Of a stretch of DNA of 64,000 bases, positions 36,901 to 42,900 are shown piece after piece. This DNA is from Branchiostoma floridae (Eukaryota; Chordata; Leptocardii; Amphioxiformes; Branchiostomatidae): NCBI RefSeq assembly GCF_000003815.2, contig NC_049997.1, forward strand, positions 13,793,533 to 13,857,532, written 5' to 3'. The first letter of the stretch is position 1; each line of letters starts with the position of its first letter. The notes below the pieces were generated by a model. That model was given only the letters and a program-made list of their open reading frames with translations. It was not told the origin of the DNA and searched no databases. A program made the position numbers and the translations under genes.

Positions 36901-39900
36901 TCAGTCTTCTAAATTTCGCTACTGCTGACAAATCTTTTATATTGCAAATTTTTCGTGTCGTCTTTGGTTTTGCTCTTGTAGATTTCCCCTTGGCACCCTG
37001 TGTGGCCTGCCGCCCCGTGTTTTGGTTCCCAAGCAACCATCTGACGAAGCGCCTACTGTTGTTACACCACACCGAGTATAAACCATGTCCACTGCTTCCG
37101 CACACGACAACACGATACCAGATGACCAAGTGGTCCAACTCAACTTTGGTCTCCATGGCAACGGACGCGGTAGAGGCAGGGGCCGCGGCCGTGCTCGGGG
37201 GACCCCGCGCGCTACCGGAGCAGCCGCGACCCCCCGGCCCGCTCCCCAGCTCACACCGGTTTCACACGATGGGCCCTCACTAACATCGACCCTGGCCCGC
37301 CACCGTAACCTCTTCCCCCCTTCACCAATCTCAGGGCAATTCGACGATGCTGTCCCCCGTACCACTCGCCCTAGGATCATCCCTAAATTAATGTGCAGTT
37401 TTAACGGTGTCTCCGACATAACTTGGGAGGAGTTTAAAATACAATTTACCGCAGACAGGTCCTATGGCGAGTGGGACGACCCCCTCAGCAAGACAGTACT
37501 AATCAGGCATCTTTCGGGTGGGGCCCTTCAAACCTATAACACGGCTGCAGCGTCCGTCAAAAACGGACCCTGTGACGTGGCGCTTGACTTCATGCGGGAG
37601 ATGTACAGTCGGCCTAATGACCCGACCCATTTTGAGTCGGAACTTTTCACGTTGTCCCGCAACCCGGGTGAAACGCCACAGTCTCTAGAGGTACGAATCC
37701 GCCGGCTAATCGCCAAAGTTCACCCCCAGGCCGACCAGCACACTAGGGATCTTTTGGGAATGCGGGAGTTCGTAGGCAAAATTCAAGACAAGCAAATGGC
37801 ATGGGAGGTAAAACGCTCTAAACCCCAAACCCTGCACGAAGCCAGCATGACCCTTCAGTTTTTCGAGGACCTTGCTAAATCACACACACCGTCACAGCAC
37901 CCCTCCCCACCTCCTCCTCCTAATGTCCGCCAGGTCAGCGATCCCTCTCCCGTCCCAGCGGAGACAGACATGCAGGCCATCCTGGCCTCCCACCGCCAGG
38001 AAATGCGAGAGATGCAGCGCTCCCACGAGCGTCAAGTAGCGTCTCTCCAAAGCCGCTTCGAGACGCTCCTCGGTTCCCAGCACCAACCCGCTCCCTACCA
38101 CCCACCACCCTCAAATCGCCCACCACCCCCCACCCCCCAGAACCCAACTCCGCGACGCACCCCGCAAAACTCTGGGTGCAACTACTGCCACGAACTTGGG
38201 CACTGGAAGAGGGAGTGCCCTCAGCTGCAGCGCTCCAACGCTGGCCGCCGGTCGGGAAACGATTTCGGGCTGGCTTAACTGGGGGTCAGCCAGCCACTAG
38301 CTCCCCACCCCCCTCGACCCCTCCCGACCCCTCTCCTGCTAAACTCATACCTTCCACCCACCCTTCCGTCGGAAGTTTTCACTTTACACCCCAGATATAT
38401 GGCCATTCCGCTGACGTATTAATTGACTCGGGAGCAGATGTTTCGCTTATTTCTGTTGACGTGCTAAACAAACTTGGTAACCACGTGACTCCACCAGAAC
38501 TTGTTCCTTATGATGGACCTGCCCTATCGACTGTGGCTGGGGGCGCCTTGGACATAGTTGGTAACGTCACCCTCCCTCTCACGTGGCAACAACACCAGTT
38601 TCCCGCGAAATTCTTGGTCTGTCGTAACACGACCACGCCCATTTTGGTCGGCACTGACTTTCTACTGGCTTTCGATGCTGAAGTGTCAATGCGCAAGCGC
38701 ACAATGACGCTCTGTGGGCCGACGGGCGTGGCATCCATTCCGGTCTCGCGCAAGGCAGCTGGGGCCGTTCGTCGTGTCGTGACCCGACACTCCTACTTAG
38801 TACCAGGGCGTTCGGTTCACCTTGTCCCAGGCAAAGTGGTAGGAAAGCGCGCAGATAACTCCCTTGGTCCCGGATACGTTAACCCGGCTCTTGCTTCATT
38901 AGGTCGTTTTGGCTTAACAGGGGAGTTGATATCACACACTCCCGCCAAAAATACCACCAGAGTTTTTGTCGTTAATGAGAATATTGAACCTGTCCTAATC
39001 CGTCCCGGCGCGGTAATTGGCTTGTATCACCCGTTTGACAGCCCCACCTCCCGCGGCGTTTCAGTCTGTCCATACACACCGGTTCCGCTCGCGCCCCCTT
39101 CCAACCAATCGTCGTCCGCTGGCGTGCCTCCGGCAGCCGGCCCCGGCCCCACACGCGCCACTAACCCCACCCCGACCCCCGACGTCCGTGCGGAGCTGGA
39201 GACATTGTTTGACCTGTCGTACATCCAAAACCCATCACACAGGAGTCAACTCTTGGACCTTTTAGTAGAATATGAAGACAGTCTCCCGCTCCCCGTACGA
39301 CATGTCCACCACACCTGTTCTTACACACTCCATTGACACTGGCGATGCCGCTCCCATTCGCCTTCCCCCGCGGCGTACCTCCCCCCAGGCTAAAGAGCAA
39401 ATTCGCCAGGAACTCGATAAACTGGCTTCACTAGGGTTCATCGAACCATCCAACTCCCCGTGGGGGGCCCCTGTTGTTCTAGTTAAGAAGAAGAATGGCG
39501 GCACGAGAATGTGTGTCGATTATCGCTCATTAAATTCCGTAACAAAGAAATGCTCGTGGCCGCTCCCCCGAATTGATGACACCCTCGATGCCCTGTCCGG
39601 CTCGAAATTGTTTTCCACATTGGATATGCGGGCTGGGTACCACCAGATTCCAGTTGACCCCTCGTCAGTGGAGAAGACTGCGTTTTCGACTCCATTTGGG
39701 ACGTACCAATACACAGTTCTCCCGTTTGGATTATGCAATGCTCCATCATCCTTTGCGCGTCTCATGGAGTCGGTCTTAAGGGGTCTACAACCACAGTGCT
39801 GTTTGGCGTATCTTGACGACAATATCGTACACTCTGACGATGACGTCACTATTCATCTCAACTATCTCCGGGCAGTCTTCCAACGTTATCGAGAAGCCCG

Positions 39901-42900
39901 ACTCAACCTCAATCCGGAGAAGTGTCGTTTCCTACAAAGACAGGTAGAGTTCTTAGGGCACATTATCTCAGGTGACGGTGTCAGTACCGACCCCTCTAAA
40001 ACGTCAGCGGTAGATAACTGGCCCACCCCGCGCTCGGTCCGCGATGTGCAACGTTTTTTAGGTTTGGCGAACTACTACCGACGCTTTGTTCACGGATTCG
40101 CCCAGATCGCGCGGCCCTTAACGGTCCTTACGAGGAAAGGCACCAGGTTCAGCTGGTCTGCGGACTGTCAGTCCGCCTTCGACCAACTGAAAGCTGCTCT
40201 TGTCTCTGCCCCTATACTTGCCTATCCAAACTTTGACCTGCCCTTTATCGTTGACACGGACGCGTCCGACAAAGGGATAGGGGGCGTGCTAAGTCAAGAG
40301 CAGCATGGGCATGAGCGCGTGATCCTGTATTATAGCCGAGCACTCTCGCCTGCGGAGCAACGTTACTGTACCCATCGGAGAGAGATGTTGGCCGCAGTTG
40401 AGTTCATAACAAAACACGACTGCTATCTGCAAGGCGAAGAGCCCTTCCTCCTCCGCACGGACAACAGCGCGGTCAAGTACCAAATTCGCAACAACAATCC
40501 GACCGGCCAGTCAGCTAGGTGGATACTGCGGCTAAGTCCTTACTACTTCAATATTGAACATAGGGCCGGTACGCGCCATGGTAACGCAGACGGTGTCAGT
40601 CGCATCCCCTGCGCGCAATGTGGTACGGTCGCTGAAGACTTAGACGTAGACGTTCCCCCCTCCCCCCAATGCGATACTGTCCCCCAGGTTAACACTGTTC
40701 AAGCCGGTATGGCCACTCAGACTGATCCCCTGTTTTCTACGATCGATTTGGCAGCCAAACAGCGCGAAGACCCCATCCTTGGCCAACTTGTCACAGACAA
40801 GGCCCAGGGCGTGAGACCAGTGGCCACCGGCTGCTGGCAGGCCTTGACGCGTGATCAAAAACTCTTGTATGGTGATTGGGACAATCTGGTATTACGGGAC
40901 GGGGTCCTTTATCGCCAATACATTAAATCTGATACCCCCGAACCTGCCATGCAACTCTTGGTCCCACGTACATTAATTCCCACTGTACTGCGTATGGTGC
41001 ACTCGGATCCGTTGTGTGGGCACCTGGGGATCGACAAGACAGTTGAAAGACTCAAAAACTCTTTTCATTGGCCGGGTCTGTCATCTGATGTCATCGCTTT
41101 TGTAGGGGGGTGCTTGGTATGTCAGAAAACTAAGGGAGGGCAACGGCAGCCCCGGGCCCCCTTATGCCCTAGCGTGGTAGGCTACCCTAATGAGAGAGTT
41201 GCCATGGATATAGTCGGTCCACTCCCAAAGTCCCAACAGGGTTCCAAATACATCCTCGTTGCGATCGACTATTTCACAAAATTTGTCGAGATCTTCCCCC
41301 TTGTCGATGACACCGCCCCTTCAGTTGCAAAAAGCTTTTACCAGGGTTGGGTCTGTAGGCACGGGGTCCCTGCATCCCTACACACCGACAGAGGATCCAA
41401 CTTTCAATCAATACTGGTCACGGAGCTTTGTAAGTACCTGAAAACCCATAAAACGCGGACCACGTCGTACCACCCCCAATCTGATGGGTTAGTCGAACGT
41501 TTCAACCGGACAATGGGCGCTATGCTCAGAGCTTATGTCCGTCAATCTGACCAGCGAGATTGGGACTTCCACCTCCCCGCGGTACAGTTTGCATATAACA
41601 CTAGCTGTCAGGCCACAACAGGTTTTTCACCTTACTTTCTAATGCACGGGCGTGAAGCCCGCCTTCCTGTGCACCTCCTGACGGGTGTACGTTGTGACTC
41701 TACCTCCACTTCGGAGTTCGTTGCAGCACTCAACGACAGAATGCCGTCTATTTTCAAATTGGTGCAGCAACACACGGCCCAGAAACAAGCTCGACAGAAA
41801 GAACTATTCGATTCTAAGGTCTATGGACAGCCACATGCTGTGGGCGACCTGGTGCTAGTACGGAATAACGCCGGGAAACCTGGCCTCTCCCGGAAGCTGG
41901 CCAACAAGTTCCATGGCCCGTACGAAGTATTGAGTAGGGTAGGGGACAATGCCTACCGGGTGAAAAACACCCGTGGCCGACGGCAAATTGATGTGGTAAA
42001 TTTCGAGCATCTCAAGGCCCTTACTCCACAGATGTTTGATCCTGACTATGACCCCAGGCAAGAGGGTCGCCGTCCGACGCGCAGGCGTCGTAAAGCTAAC
42101 CACGTGACTTCTCCCCCTAGGCCACCAATCTCGGAAACCTCACCCACTGACGGCGATGACGAAGAGTCAGACGATGACGCCCCGAGCGAGGACCCTGTAA
42201 CCCCCCAAGGACATAGCTCCGCGGGGTCCCCTCCCTCTTATGTTTCAGATCCGTCCTTATCTGACACCGAACCCAAGCGGCTCCGAGCACCTGTGGCGCA
42301 GCGTCGACCCTCAGCGCCGTCATCCCCTACACACAACCGGCCACCTGACACAGCACAGACGGCACCCATCCAGTCACCTGGCCCCGACCCATCACGTCCC
42401 CAGACACCTGTTCCAGATCCGACACCGGCACCAGCCCAGACACCTGTTCCACATACGACACCGGCACCAGCCCTGACACCTGTTCCAGATCCGACACCGG
42501 CTCCAGATCCGACACCTGTTCCAACCCCGACACCTGCTGCAACACCTACTCCGACACCTGCTCCGACCGACACGACAGCGACAACATCATCACCTGTCCT
42601 TCCGTCGCCGTTACCGCAACGTACCAACCGGCGTCGTCGTAGACAACCGCGAGACATGAACAATTTTATATGCTTCCCGGACGCTTATACCTCCAGTGAC
42701 AGCAACAGTGATACAAATCATGTCCACCCCAATGTATGCCAGGTCACTAATAGTTTAGACGTGGGGCTGACTACACAGTGCCAACCTTTGGATAGGTCGT
42801 GTCCCGGGGGGGAACAGTTCAGTGAAGGTCCCCCTGCCCGTCCCTTGGAACCCTCAACTTACGACCTCTCGCCAAATAGATGGAATCCGGTGGCCCATTT

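Noticed and set aside
39334..39337. Stop-driven +1 shift at CAT TGA C as the protease-RT switch
   Set aside because: Possible in principle, but homology to gypsy RT starts begins upstream of it (YDMSTT), so the switch probably lies near 39284-39300. Kept only as an alternative.
42238..42663. Antisense Gly/Val-rich frames opposite the pol tail
   Set aside because: They mirror the Pro/Thr-rich minisatellite of the integrase tail. Other frames antisense to gag and pol are likewise shadows.
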